DNA of 12,734 nt, from the NCBI GenBank assembly GCA_905236145.1, contig CAJOOE010000041.1, positions 1 to 12,734 of the forward strand, in the 5' to 3' direction. The translations under genes were made by a program, and so were the position numbers. This document shows, piece after piece, positions 5,941 through 12,727 of this stretch. Below the pieces are notes generated by a model. The model did not search any database, was not told where the DNA came from, and was given only the letters and a program-made list of their open reading frames with translations. Origin of the DNA: an uncultured Selenomonadaceae bacterium. GTDB lineage: Bacteria; Bacillota; Negativicutes; Selenomonadales; Selenomonadaceae. Numbering within the stretch: the first letter of the stretch is position 1; each line of letters opens with the position of its first letter.

Positions 5941-7146
5941 ATGGTCGAAAAATTTAAAAACGATTTGAAAAAATCATTGTATCGCGAAATGAACAACTTC
6001 AGCGGAGATTCCGATGAGATCATTCAAATCGTCGATTTGATTTTGCAATTTGCAAAAGACCTTCACGCGTCGGACATTCACATTGAGCCGACCGCCGAAG
6101 GTCTTCGTTTTCGTTATCGTATCGACGGATATTTGCAAGAATTTCACGACCCTCTGCCGGAGAGAGTTTCAAAAAATATAATCGGAAGAATAAAGATTTT
6201 GGCGAAAATGGACACGCTTGCAGTTTTTCTGCCGACGGACGGAGCTTTCAAATTCGGTGACGTGGAAATGCGAGTTGCCGCGATGCCTTCGCCGGAAGGC
6301 GACAGTGTGACGATTCGCCTGCTCGACATAGCAAAAAATTTGCAAAATATCGGCGATTTGGGATTTACCGACGAAAACGAAAAAATTTTTCGCAAATTCA
6401 TAAATTCGCCTTCCGGAATGGTGATTTTAACCGGTCCGATGAATTCCGGAAAATCCACCGCACTTTATGCCGCACTCCGGGAATTAAATTCTCCCGCCCG
6501 TTCGATTATGACTTTGGAAGATCCGATAGAACAGAATATTGACGGGATAACTCAAATTAAAGTGAACGAAAAAACCGGGCTGACCTTTGCCGCCGGACTC
6601 CGGGCGATGCTCCGAATGGATTGCAACTGCATGATGATAGGTGAGGCTCGCGATGCGGAAACTTCAAAAATTGCCGTCCGTGCCGCCCTTACCGGTCATT
6701 TGATTTTGACGACTTTACACGCCGGCGACTCCTGCAGTGCCGTTTTTCGCCTTGCGGAAATGGGAGTCGAACCTTATTTGATTTCGGCAACTTTGAAAGG
6801 TGTCGTCGCTCAAAGGCTTGTCCGCAGACTTTGCCCGCACTGCAAGAAACTTTGCAAGCCGGAGCCGGAGGAGTTTAAAATTGTCGGTACGCCGGAAATT
6901 TACAAAGCTGAAGGTTGCGAATTTTGTCGCGGCACCGGTTATTCCGGGAGAATTGCCCTGCACGAAATTTTGAAAATCGACAAAGACTTAAAAAATTTGA
7001 TATTGCAAAGTCGGGACATTGAAAAAATTCGCACCGCCGCACTGAAAAACGGACTTAAAACTTTGAATGACGACGCAAAAGAAAAAATCCGCACCGGCCT
7101 GATTGATTTCGACGAGGCACGACGCGTTCTTGAAAATTTTGTTTGA
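5941..7146 (+). CDS. short PilB/GspE-family secretion ATPase
   Basis: Hexameric cytoplasmic ATPase of the type II secretion/type IV pilus/competence superfamily that powers assembly of (pseudo)pili. Seen: N2-domain segment LHASDIHIEP (41-50) and RFRYRIDG; Walker A GPMNSGKS (165-172); Asp box LEDPIE (192-197); Walker B region MMIGEARD (231-238) with E235; His box TGHLILTTLHAGDS; and a zinc tetracysteine, CPHC (298-301) paired with CEFC (326-329). The 401-residue length lacks the N1 domain of PilB/GspE (about 550-570) and is nearer ComGA. Usual GPTGSGKT reads GPMNSGKS, and usual LRQDPD reads LRMDCN. The ribosome binding site GAAAGG (5927-5932) is 8 bases from the ATG. No pilC, pilin or prepilin peptidase genes flank it; galE is upstream. 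It could serve a competence-like pilus whose other genes are elsewhere. A PilT retraction ATPase is less likely, because the tetracysteine is a PilB/GspE trait. Confidence 0.88.
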   Translation: MVEKFKNDLKKSLYREMNNFSGDSDEIIQIVDLILQFAKDLHASDIHIEPTAEGLRFRYRIDGYLQEFHDPLPERVSKNIIGRIKILAKMDTLAVFLPTDGAFKFGDVEMRVAAMPSPEGDSVTIRLLDIAKNLQNIGDLGFTDENEKIFRKFINSPSGMVILTGPMNSGKSTALYAALRELNSPARSIMTLEDPIEQNIDGITQIKVNEKTGLTFAAGLRAMLRMDCNCMMIGEARDAETSKIAVRAALTGHLILTTLHAGDSCSAVFRLAEMGVEPYLISATLKGVVAQRLVRRLCPHCKKLCKPEPEEFKIVGTPEIYKAEGCEFCRGTGYSGRIALHEILKIDKDLKNLILQSRDIEKIRTAALKNGLKTLNDDAKEKIRTGLIDFDEARRVLENFV

Positions 7147-8034
7147 TTATTCACGTTCGACGATTTTAAAACCGCCGTCAAATTTTTCTATCAATCTTTC
7201 CTTGAACAGATGACCGACCGCTCTTTTGAAAGCCGCCTTGCTGATATGAAACGCCGCGAAAATTTTTTCCGGCTCCGTCTTGTCGTTAAGATTCATAATT
7301 CCGCCGTTCAGTTGCATAAATTTGAAAATTTTCGTTGCGTCGTCAATCAACGCATTTTCTTTTGTTTCACGCAGGGAACCGTCAAGCCGTCCGTCCTCGC
7401 GAATGAAAGTTATTCTGACTTCGACTTCCTCGCCCACTCGCAAAGCTCGCGGAATATCTTTTTGCGGCACGAAAATTATGTAGCGTTCCCGGCTGAAAAT
7501 AAACGCTCCCGCGTCGATAATGTTAAAAATTTCTCCGGTCAATTTGTCACCGCGTTTGACATTTTCGGCGGGTTTCGACGCACGGCGAATTTCGTCGGAA
7601 ACGTCCATCGACATGGCAAGCCGCCCGGATTTGTCGGTATAAAGCCTTGCCCAGACAACATCGCCGATTTTCGGGCGGCCTTTCATTTCGGCAAACGGCA
7701 TAAAAATTCCGCGTTCGGCTCCCACGTCCAAAAACGCTCCGTCCTTCGTCGCGTTTATGACTTTGACCCTTGCAATTTGTCCCTCACGCATTTTGGGAAC
7801 TCTCATGCTTGCGGTCAATCTTTTTTTCGGATCCAGATACAGAAAAACTTTGACGAAGTCGCCGACTTTAACTTTGTCGGTCTGTTGAAGTTTGTGCAGA
7901 AGTATGTCGTCTGAAGTGTCGCCCGTTCCCGCATTCAAAAATGCTCCGGCATCGTTTTCGCGGACTGCCTGCAAAGTTGCGACGGTCATGGGTTTTAATT
8001 GCAATTCGGTTTTTGTTTTTTCTTTTGCGGACAT
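7147..8034 (-). CDS. cvfB: S1 RNA-binding protein CvfB/YitL family
   Basis: RNA-binding protein of the CvfB family; in Staphylococcus aureus the homologue influences virulence gene expression, but its general role is not settled. The 295-residue product shows a run of S1/OB-fold units: about 16-78 (ending KRLTASMRVP), 79-140 (VKVINATKDGAFLDVG, then GRLAMSMD) and 150-220 (GEIFNIIDAGAFIF, then GRLDGSLR). A C-terminal winged-helix segment has the typical FKRAVGHLFKERLIE followed by GGFKIVE. The start is ATG at 8034: its minus-strand upstream sequence GAGGAA (8045-8040) is spaced 7 bases, and the 32 residues encoded upstream in the longer frame look like untranslated leader. The stop codon directly abuts the convergent ATPase stop, with no terminator seen. 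Identification by overall architecture and motif pattern. Confidence 0.9.
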   Translation of the reverse strand: MSAKEKTKTELQLKPMTVATLQAVRENDAGAFLNAGTGDTSDDILLHKLQQTDKVKVGDFVKVFLYLDPKKRLTASMRVPKMREGQIARVKVINATKDGAFLDVGAERGIFMPFAEMKGRPKIGDVVWARLYTDKSGRLAMSMDVSDEIRRASKPAENVKRGDKLTGEIFNIIDAGAFIFSRERYIIFVPQKDIPRALRVGEEVEVRITFIREDGRLDGSLRETKENALIDDATKIFKFMQLNGGIMNLNDKTEPEKIFAAFHISKAAFKRAVGHLFKERLIEKFDGGFKIVERE

Positions 8035-8084
8035 TTTATTTCCTCGCAGCTTATAAAAAATTTTTTTCGATAACTCTCGCTTGA

Positions 8085-8113
8085 ATTTTACAATAAAGCC
8101 GGTGACTTTGCAA
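8085..8113 (-). promoter_or_regulatory. probable cvfB promoter
   Basis: On the minus strand, TTGCAA (8113-8108), a 17-base spacer and TAAAAT (8090-8085). The spacer contains a CCGGCTTTA element ending 3 bases before the -10. Immediately upstream of the -35 lies an A/T palindrome (8114-8127) that could act as an UP-like element. Confidence 0.55.
8094..8102 (-). repeat. CCGGCTTTA intergenic element, copy 3 (in cvfB promoter spacer)
   Basis: Same orientation as cvfB, placed between the inferred -35 and -10. A bound protein here would directly compete with RNA polymerase. Confidence 0.5.
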
Positions 8114-8127
8114 AGAAAAATTTTTCT
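8114..8127. repeat. A/T palindrome between cvfB and dnaG
   Basis: AGAAAAATTTTTCT is a perfect 14-base palindrome adjoining the inferred cvfB -35. It may be an UP-like or bent-DNA element or an operator; composition bias alone could also produce it. Confidence 0.4.
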
Positions 8128-8153
8128 CACGTCATCACGCCGCGATTAAATAT

Positions 8154-8162
8154 CCGGCTTTA
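8154..8162 (+). repeat. CCGGCTTTA intergenic element, copy 4 (upstream of dnaG)
   Basis: Lies in the loop/stem of a possible hairpin formed by GCGAT (8142-8146) and ATCGC (8162-8166). It is 6 bases upstream of the tentative dnaG -35. Confidence 0.5.
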
Positions 8163-8167
8163 TCGCA

Positions 8168-8197
8168 TTGGAAATCGGGAGTTTTACGGCATATTTT
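8168..8197 (+). promoter_or_regulatory. tentative dnaG-rpoD promoter
   Basis: TTGGAA (8168-8173), 18-base spacer, TATTTT (8192-8197): 4 of 6 matches at each hexamer. This is the best candidate I found in the 266-base divergent region, but it is weak; the leader to dnaG would be about 100 bases. No riboswitch or small gene is apparent in this region. Confidence 0.3.
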
Positions 8198-8223
8198 AAA
8201 TAAAATTTTCCGCTTGCCGAACG

Positions 8224-8232
8224 CCGGCTTTA
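8224..8232 (+). repeat. CCGGCTTTA intergenic element, copy 5 (dnaG leader)
   Basis: Second copy upstream of dnaG, 70 bases after copy 4 (about seven helical turns) and in the same orientation. GCCG/CGGC flanking could form a 4-bp hairpin. Confidence 0.5.
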
Positions 8233-8300
8233 AAAATTCTTGAAGGCGAAAAAGGGAATTTTCAGATAACGGGGAATATAAGTTGTGGAGGCAGGTGGAA

Positions 8301-10166
8301 GTGCAAAATACGGAAAGAGAAGAATTTGTAAACAAAGTGCGTGAAAGATCCGAAATAGTTTCGGTGGTGTCGCGTTATACGCCGCTGAACAGGAAGGGCG
8401 GGACTTATTGGGGGTGTTGTCCGTTTCACAACGAAAAAACGCCGTCATTTTCCGTCAACCCGGACAAAGGTCTTTTTTATTGTTTCGGCTGTCATGCCGG
8501 CGGAAACGTTTTCAATTTTATTTCCCGGATTGAAAATATTTCTTACTTCGATGCGGTGAAACTTCAGGCGGAAAGATTGGGAATACCTTTGCCGACCGGG
8601 AGAAAATCGCCGGAAGAAATGCGACGCGAACGGGAAGAACGGACACTTTTCAAAATCAACGAATTGGCACGGGATTTTTTCCATGACCGACTGATGAAAA
8701 CTCCGGAAGGCGAACGCGGCAGGAAATATCTTGCCGGACGTGGAATAACCGAAGAAACGATTGAAAATTTCAAACTTGGATTTGCTCCGGTCGATTGGGA
8801 CGCAATTACAAGTTTTTTCACGGAACGCGGTTTCAAACGCGAGGATTTGATAAAATCCGGAATTGTTTCAAGGCGAAAAGACGACTCCGGAATTTTTGAC
8901 AGGTTTCGCGGTCGCGTAATGGTTCCGATTACCGATATTTTCGGTCACGTCGTCGCTTTCGGCGGAAGAATTTTAAAGCCGGAGGACGAACGCAATCCGA
9001 AATATTTGAACTCTCCGGAAACTCCGATTTTCAACAAGCGGCAAATTTTATTCGGTCTTGACAAGGCACATTTGCCGATAAGCAAGGCGGGGTTTGCGGT
9101 AGTCGTCGAAGGTTATATGGACGCGATTTCTCCGATAAGTGCCGGAATAAAAAATGTCGTCGCGACTTTGGGGACGGCATTTACTGCAGAACACGCAAAA
9201 CTTATTTTGAAATACGCGAGGAAAATAATTTTCTGCTATGACAGCGACGAGGCGGGACAAAGAGCTACAATGCGTGCCTTGCCGATCGTTCAAAATGCCG
9301 GTGCGGAAGTTTCTGTAGTGACGGTGCCGGACGGCAAGGATCCGGACGAATTTGTAAGGAATCACGGTCGCGACGCTTTTATGAAACTTTTGAAAAATGC
9401 CTCGCCGATTGTCGATTACAGATTGAATTATGTCCTGTCGCACACTCAAATTTCAACTCTTGAAGAGAAGGTCGCGGCTCTCCGGGAAGTCCTGCCGATT
9501 TTCGCGGGAGTGGAAGATACCGCTTTAAAAAACGTGTACCGGAAAAAATTATCGTCGGCGTTGATGCTTGATGAAAGCGTCGTTTCCGGTGAATGGAGCG
9601 AATTTTTCCGGAAAAATTCGGCGGCTTTGCAAAATTCTTCCGGAAACCGGGAAAATTCTCTGCAGGAAAAAGTTTCCGAAAAGCCGAAAGAAACATTGAA
9701 AGTAAAATCTCACCGGAAAGTCACGTCTGCATCTCAAGCGGAAGAAATTGTCTTGAGAATGGCGTGGCGTGAACCGGACGTTCTGGGTTATGTGACTTCG
9801 CTGGTGCCGAAAGAAAATTTTTCCGAAGTACACAGGGAAATTATAAATTACCTTGAAAAGTGTATTGCCGAAGAAAAACGGCCGAACGATATGAGTGCGG
9901 CGGCAGAGCTGAATACAAAGGCATCTGAAGAAATTACAAGAATTTTGATGAACGCCTCCGACGACCGACACGAAACCGAGCTTGCGGCATTTGACGATTC
10001 GGTGAAGTTTTTAAGGCTGGAAAGAATGAAAAAGCTTTACGACAAACTTATGAGCGAGGCCGAAGAATATTTTCGGATCGGAAAATCCGAAGACGGCAAA
10101 AAAAAAGTTGAGGAAACGTTCAGAATCAAAAAAGAAATGGACGAATTGAGGATTGAAGAGAAATAA
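8301..10166 (+). CDS. dnaG: DNA primase
   Basis: Synthesises RNA primers for replication in partnership with the replicative helicase. The 621-residue product has the three expected parts. An N-terminal CHC2 zinc finger has ligands C40, H43, C61 and C64 (CPFHNEKTPSFSV, then YCFGCHAGG). The RNA polymerase core contains a TOPRIM domain with VVEGYMD (E270, D274) and CYDSDEAG (D314, D316), followed by VPDGKDPDEF. A helical C-terminal helicase-binding region runs from about 460 to 621. The start is taken as GTG at 8301, because GGAGG at 8287-8291 lies 9 bases before it and MQNTEREEFVNKVRERSEIV fits the usual DnaG N-terminus. The longer TTG version (8283) would place the ribosome binding site inside the gene. 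rpoD follows after 19 bases, the classic macromolecular synthesis operon arrangement without rpsU. Identification is secure. Confidence 0.97.
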   Translation: MQNTEREEFVNKVRERSEIVSVVSRYTPLNRKGGTYWGCCPFHNEKTPSFSVNPDKGLFYCFGCHAGGNVFNFISRIENISYFDAVKLQAERLGIPLPTGRKSPEEMRREREERTLFKINELARDFFHDRLMKTPEGERGRKYLAGRGITEETIENFKLGFAPVDWDAITSFFTERGFKREDLIKSGIVSRRKDDSGIFDRFRGRVMVPITDIFGHVVAFGGRILKPEDERNPKYLNSPETPIFNKRQILFGLDKAHLPISKAGFAVVVEGYMDAISPISAGIKNVVATLGTAFTAEHAKLILKYARKIIFCYDSDEAGQRATMRALPIVQNAGAEVSVVTVPDGKDPDEFVRNHGRDAFMKLLKNASPIVDYRLNYVLSHTQISTLEEKVAALREVLPIFAGVEDTALKNVYRKKLSSALMLDESVVSGEWSEFFRKNSAALQNSSGNRENSLQEKVSEKPKETLKVKSHRKVTSASQAEEIVLRMAWREPDVLGYVTSLVPKENFSEVHREIINYLEKCIAEEKRPNDMSAAAELNTKASEEITRILMNASDDRHETELAAFDDSVKFLRLERMKKLYDKLMSEAEEYFRIGKSEDGKKKVEETFRIKKEMDELRIEEK

Positions 10167-10185
10167 ATCAGAAGGGGGCTGCAAT

Positions 10186-11811
10186 ATGCCGGAAAAAGAC
10201 AGAGGGGACAGCGTTCAACGCAGCCCGCGAATCATTGAAGATTTGGTCAAGAAAGCAAAAAAATACGGCGGCGAGTTGGAATACGACAAATTTTTGTTGT
10301 TGATCGAAAAGCAACACCTTACGCCGGAAAACATTGACGATTTGTTCGGGCGATTGGCAGAAAGCGGAATTTCGTTTTTTACCGAGAAAAATACCGGAAG
10401 AAAAATCACGGAAGAAACCGTTTTAAACGATATGCAAAAATTTACCGCCGAAAAACCGATTAAAGTTGCCGAAAATTCAAATGTCGAAAATCAACCGGAA
10501 AAAATCGCAAAATCAAAGACGCGAAAAAATAACACCGATTCAGCCGCCGCCGTGATAGAAGAAAGATTTTCCGTCGCAAGGAAAAAATCACGTAAGCCCG
10601 AAAAAAACGGCGAGCATGATGTTGTAAAAAAACTTTTGGAGCAGTGCAAGAAAAACGGCGGCACTTTGACTTACGGCGAACTTGCGGAGGCGGTTCAGGG
10701 TTGGTCGCCGGACGATATTGACGATCTTTACGAAACTTTCAACAGATACGATATTGCCATAACGGACGACGATGAGGCCAATCTTGAAAGTCTTTCCGAA
10801 AGTATGGAAAGTCTTGACGATATTGACGACGTGAGCGACGAAGAACTTGATGCGGTCGTGGAAATCGAAAAGGCGGAGTCTGCGGAAGTTCCCGCCGGCG
10901 AAGAGCCGCAAGAAGGCATTTCCGCAACCGGGTCTTTGAAATCGGCGGTTGAAGAAGTCGATTTGTCTGTCCCGGAAGGAATAAGCGTTGACGATCCGGT
11001 CAGAATGTATTTGAAGGAAATAGGACGCGTTCCCCTTCTTACCGCCGCCGAAGAAGTCGCACTGGCAAAGAGAATGGAACAGGGCGACGAAGAGGCCCAA
11101 AAGCGTTTGGCTGAGGCAAATCTCCGGCTCGTCGTCAGTATTGCCAAAAGATATGTCGGTCGCGGAATGTTATTCCTCGACTTGATTCAAGAGGGAAATT
11201 TGGGACTTATCAAAGCCGTTGAAAAATTTGATTACAACAAAGGCTACAAGTTCAGCACATACGCAACTTGGTGGATACGTCAGGCGATAACCCGTGCAAT
11301 AGCGGATCAGGCAAGGACGATCAGAATACCGGTTCACATGGTCGAAACGATCAACAAGTTAATCAGAGTTTCCCGCCAACTTTTGCAAAAATACGGGCGT
11401 GAACCGACTGCGGAAGAAATTGCGGTTGAAATGGATATATTGCCGGAACGCGTAAGGGAAATAATGAAAATTGCACAGGAGCCGGTTTCTTTGGAAACTC
11501 CGATAGGCGAAGAAGAAGATTCACATTTGGGTGATTTTATCGAAGATCACGACGCACCCGCTCCGGCAGATGCGGCATCGTTTATGCTTTTGAAGGAACA
11601 ACTTGAAGAAGTTTTGGAAACTTTAACGCCGCGAGAAAAGAAAGTTTTGAGATTGCGATTCGGTCTTGATGACGGACGGGCGAGGACTTTGGAAGAAGTC
11701 GGAAAGAATTTCAACGTCACACGCGAAAGGATCCGGCAGATTGAGGCAAAGGCTTTGAGAAAATTGCGTCATCCCAGTCGCAGCAAAAAATTGAAAGATT
11801 TCTTGGATTAG
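10186..11811 (+). CDS. rpoD: primary sigma factor RpoD/SigA with apparent duplicated region 1.1
   Basis: Housekeeping sigma factor that directs RNA polymerase to -10/-35 promoters. Regions 1.2-4.2 are near-canonical: DDPVRMYLKEIGRV (269-282), EANLRLVVSIAKRYVGRGM, the region 2 core KGYKFSTYATWWIRQAITRA, RIPVHMVETINK, PVSLETPIGEE, and region 4 with TLEEVGKNFNVTRERIRQIE near the end. Its 541 residues exceed the about 370 of Bacillus-type SigA, and the excess is N-terminal. Residues 15-66 and 145-194 both look like region 1.1 (shared GGxLxY, then (T/S)PxxIDDL(F/Y), then an I near the end). They are separated by a lysine-rich linker (about 68-144) and followed by an acidic stretch (194-264). The ATG at 10186 has AAGGGGG at 10172-10178; an in-frame TTG at 10153 would overlap dnaG and is rejected. 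It sits 19 bases after dnaG and ends at a strong terminator. Sigma identity is certain; the domain duplication is inferred from the motif pattern. Confidence 0.97.
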   Translation: MPEKDRGDSVQRSPRIIEDLVKKAKKYGGELEYDKFLLLIEKQHLTPENIDDLFGRLAESGISFFTEKNTGRKITEETVLNDMQKFTAEKPIKVAENSNVENQPEKIAKSKTRKNNTDSAAAVIEERFSVARKKSRKPEKNGEHDVVKKLLEQCKKNGGTLTYGELAEAVQGWSPDDIDDLYETFNRYDIAITDDDEANLESLSESMESLDDIDDVSDEELDAVVEIEKAESAEVPAGEEPQEGISATGSLKSAVEEVDLSVPEGISVDDPVRMYLKEIGRVPLLTAAEEVALAKRMEQGDEEAQKRLAEANLRLVVSIAKRYVGRGMLFLDLIQEGNLGLIKAVEKFDYNKGYKFSTYATWWIRQAITRAIADQARTIRIPVHMVETINKLIRVSRQLLQKYGREPTAEEIAVEMDILPERVREIMKIAQEPVSLETPIGEEEDSHLGDFIEDHDAPAPADAASFMLLKEQLEEVLETLTPREKKVLRLRFGLDDGRARTLEEVGKNFNVTRERIRQIEAKALRKLRHPSRSKKLKDFLD

Positions 11812-11832
11812 AAAATTTTTTTCGGACATAAA

Positions 11833-11871
11833 ATCAAAAAAACGCTCAAACTTCGGAGCGTTTTTTTTGAT
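11833..11871. terminator. bidirectional terminator between rpoD and the DUF4867-like gene
   Basis: Seven As plus CGCTC (11836-11847), loop AAACTTCG, GAGCG plus eight Ts (11856-11868): a 12-bp stem with A- and T-tracts, extendable by ATC/GAT past one bulge. It can terminate both the rpoD transcript and the convergent minus-strand gene. Confidence 0.9.
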
Positions 11872-11874
11872 ATA

Positions 11875-12510
11875 TCAAATTTCCAAATTCTTACCGACAA
11901 GCCCGACAAAGGAATTTTCGATATTCGATTCCTTGTGAGAGATCAGCCATTTATTCACGGCGAACAGTAATTTGTTTTCGCCTTCGTTGTCCGGTTTTGC
12001 CGATAAATTTTCATTTGTGCCACGCGGCAAAACAACGCCGCAACGAAATTCTTTTCCGTCAATTCCGCACGGAGCATAATGAAGTGTCGTTGCATAAAGT
12101 TCAACCGCAACGCCCGCAGGCACGAAAAACATTTCGACTTTGTCCGTGTCGTAAGTAAAATTTTTGTAATCAATATCCCGGCGGTGACCGAGCATCAAAA
12201 TTAAATCGGTTGCCGCAATATCAATCTCCGAAGAACGATGATATTCAAGTGCGTTGAGTTTGTTGTTAAATCCGCTGCAATGACCGAATTCAATCGGCAT
12301 TTCGCCGAAAGTTTTTGAAGTCAATTCATTGAATATCGACAACATTTCAAATTTTTTAACCGAAGGTTCATAAACGACCCGACCTTTCGGAATTGCCGGA
12401 CTTTCAAGAATGATTTCCACAAATTCATCAACACGCAAATCAAGTACGCGACCGTAAGGCCGAAAACTTTCTTCCCGGACGTTTTTCGGAAAAAGATTTT
12501 TTGTGTTCAT
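11875..12510 (-). CDS. DUF4867-like (cupin-like) protein of unknown function
   Basis: I recognise this only as resembling the DUF4867 family found in Bacillota; no reaction is known to me. The 211-residue product is soluble, with no signal peptide or membrane segment. A central stretch has FGHCSGFNNKLNALEYHRSSE, where H77, E89, H91 and E95 are spaced like metal ligands of a cupin. Alternating strands follow (MFFVPAGVAVELYATTLHYAP, then FRCGVVLPRGTN), compatible with a small-molecule or sugar-related beta-barrel. The frame opens at a GTG at 12519, but GGAG (complement of 12519-12522) overlaps that codon. ATG at 12510, 8 bases past GGAG, is therefore chosen, giving MNTKNLFP. The gene stands alone, with a near-consensus promoter flanked by inverted repeats, which suggests specific regulation, and ends at the terminator shared with rpoD. 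Confidence 0.75.
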   Translation of the reverse strand: MNTKNLFPKNVREESFRPYGRVLDLRVDEFVEIILESPAIPKGRVVYEPSVKKFEMLSIFNELTSKTFGEMPIEFGHCSGFNNKLNALEYHRSSEIDIAATDLILMLGHRRDIDYKNFTYDTDKVEMFFVPAGVAVELYATTLHYAPCGIDGKEFRCGVVLPRGTNENLSAKPDNEGENKLLFAVNKWLISHKESNIENSFVGLVGKNLEI

Positions 12511-12529
12511 AATCATCACTCCGTATATC

Positions 12530-12548
12530 TCACATTTTTCTGATGTGA
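12530..12548 (-). promoter_or_regulatory. inverted repeat at the DUF4867-gene transcription start
   Basis: TCACAT, 7 bases, ATGTGA: perfect 6-base arms, placed about where transcription would start (near 12546). It could be a repressor operator or a 5' leader hairpin. The arms are in the opposite order to a CRP site (TGTGA-N6-TCACA). Confidence 0.5.
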
Positions 12549-12552
12549 TCGA

Positions 12553-12581
12553 AGTATATCAAAGCCGGATTTTTCTGTCAA
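12553..12581 (-). promoter_or_regulatory. near-consensus sigma-70-type promoter of the DUF4867-like gene
   Basis: On the minus strand a perfect TTGACA (12581-12576), a 17-base spacer and TATACT (12558-12553, 5 of 6). This is the strongest promoter in the window by -35/-10 match. The spacer holds a CCGGCTTTG element ending one base before the -10. Confidence 0.85.
12560..12568 (-). repeat. CCGGCTTTG intergenic element, copy 6 (in DUF4867-gene promoter spacer)
   Basis: Same orientation as the gene. It is part of GAAAAATCCGGCTTT, which also occurs upstream of hfq (1390-1404). Confidence 0.5.
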
Positions 12582-12587
12582 TTCTTC

Positions 12588-12603
12588 TCCGGATACAACC
12601 GGA
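12588..12603 (-). promoter_or_regulatory. short inverted repeat upstream of the DUF4867-gene -35
   Basis: TCCGG, 6 bases, CCGGA, lying 6 bases upstream of the TTGACA. It is a possible regulator site, but 5-base arms rich in CCGG occur easily in this genome, so weak. Confidence 0.3.
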
Positions 12604-12651
12604 AACAAAAAAACATCCTTGCCGGAGGGGGGAAGAAGAGCAAAAAAAAAG

Positions 12652-12727
<76 letters not shown>

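Noticed and set aside
7210..7914. 234-codon plus-strand open frame across cvfB
   Set aside because: Shadow of the cvfB coding strand; no recognisable motif, and cvfB has a clear start, ribosome binding site and domain pattern.
10153..10185. Longer rpoD start at TTG 10153
   Set aside because: It would overlap dnaG and include the ribosome binding site in the coding region; ATG 10186 has an ideal AAGGGGG upstream.
10588..11147. Minus-strand frames of 139 and 170 codons inside rpoD
   Set aside because: Antisense to a highly conserved sigma factor; the Ser-rich composition simply mirrors acidic codons.
12530..12548. CRP/FNR-type binding site
   Set aside because: The arms are TCACAT...ATGTGA, the reverse order of the CRP consensus, so no named regulator can be assigned.
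12604..12651. Intrinsic terminator hairpin after tRNA-Trp
   Set aside because: A nine-T run follows the CCA, but the only nearby pairing has 3-bp arms; not enough to call a terminator.
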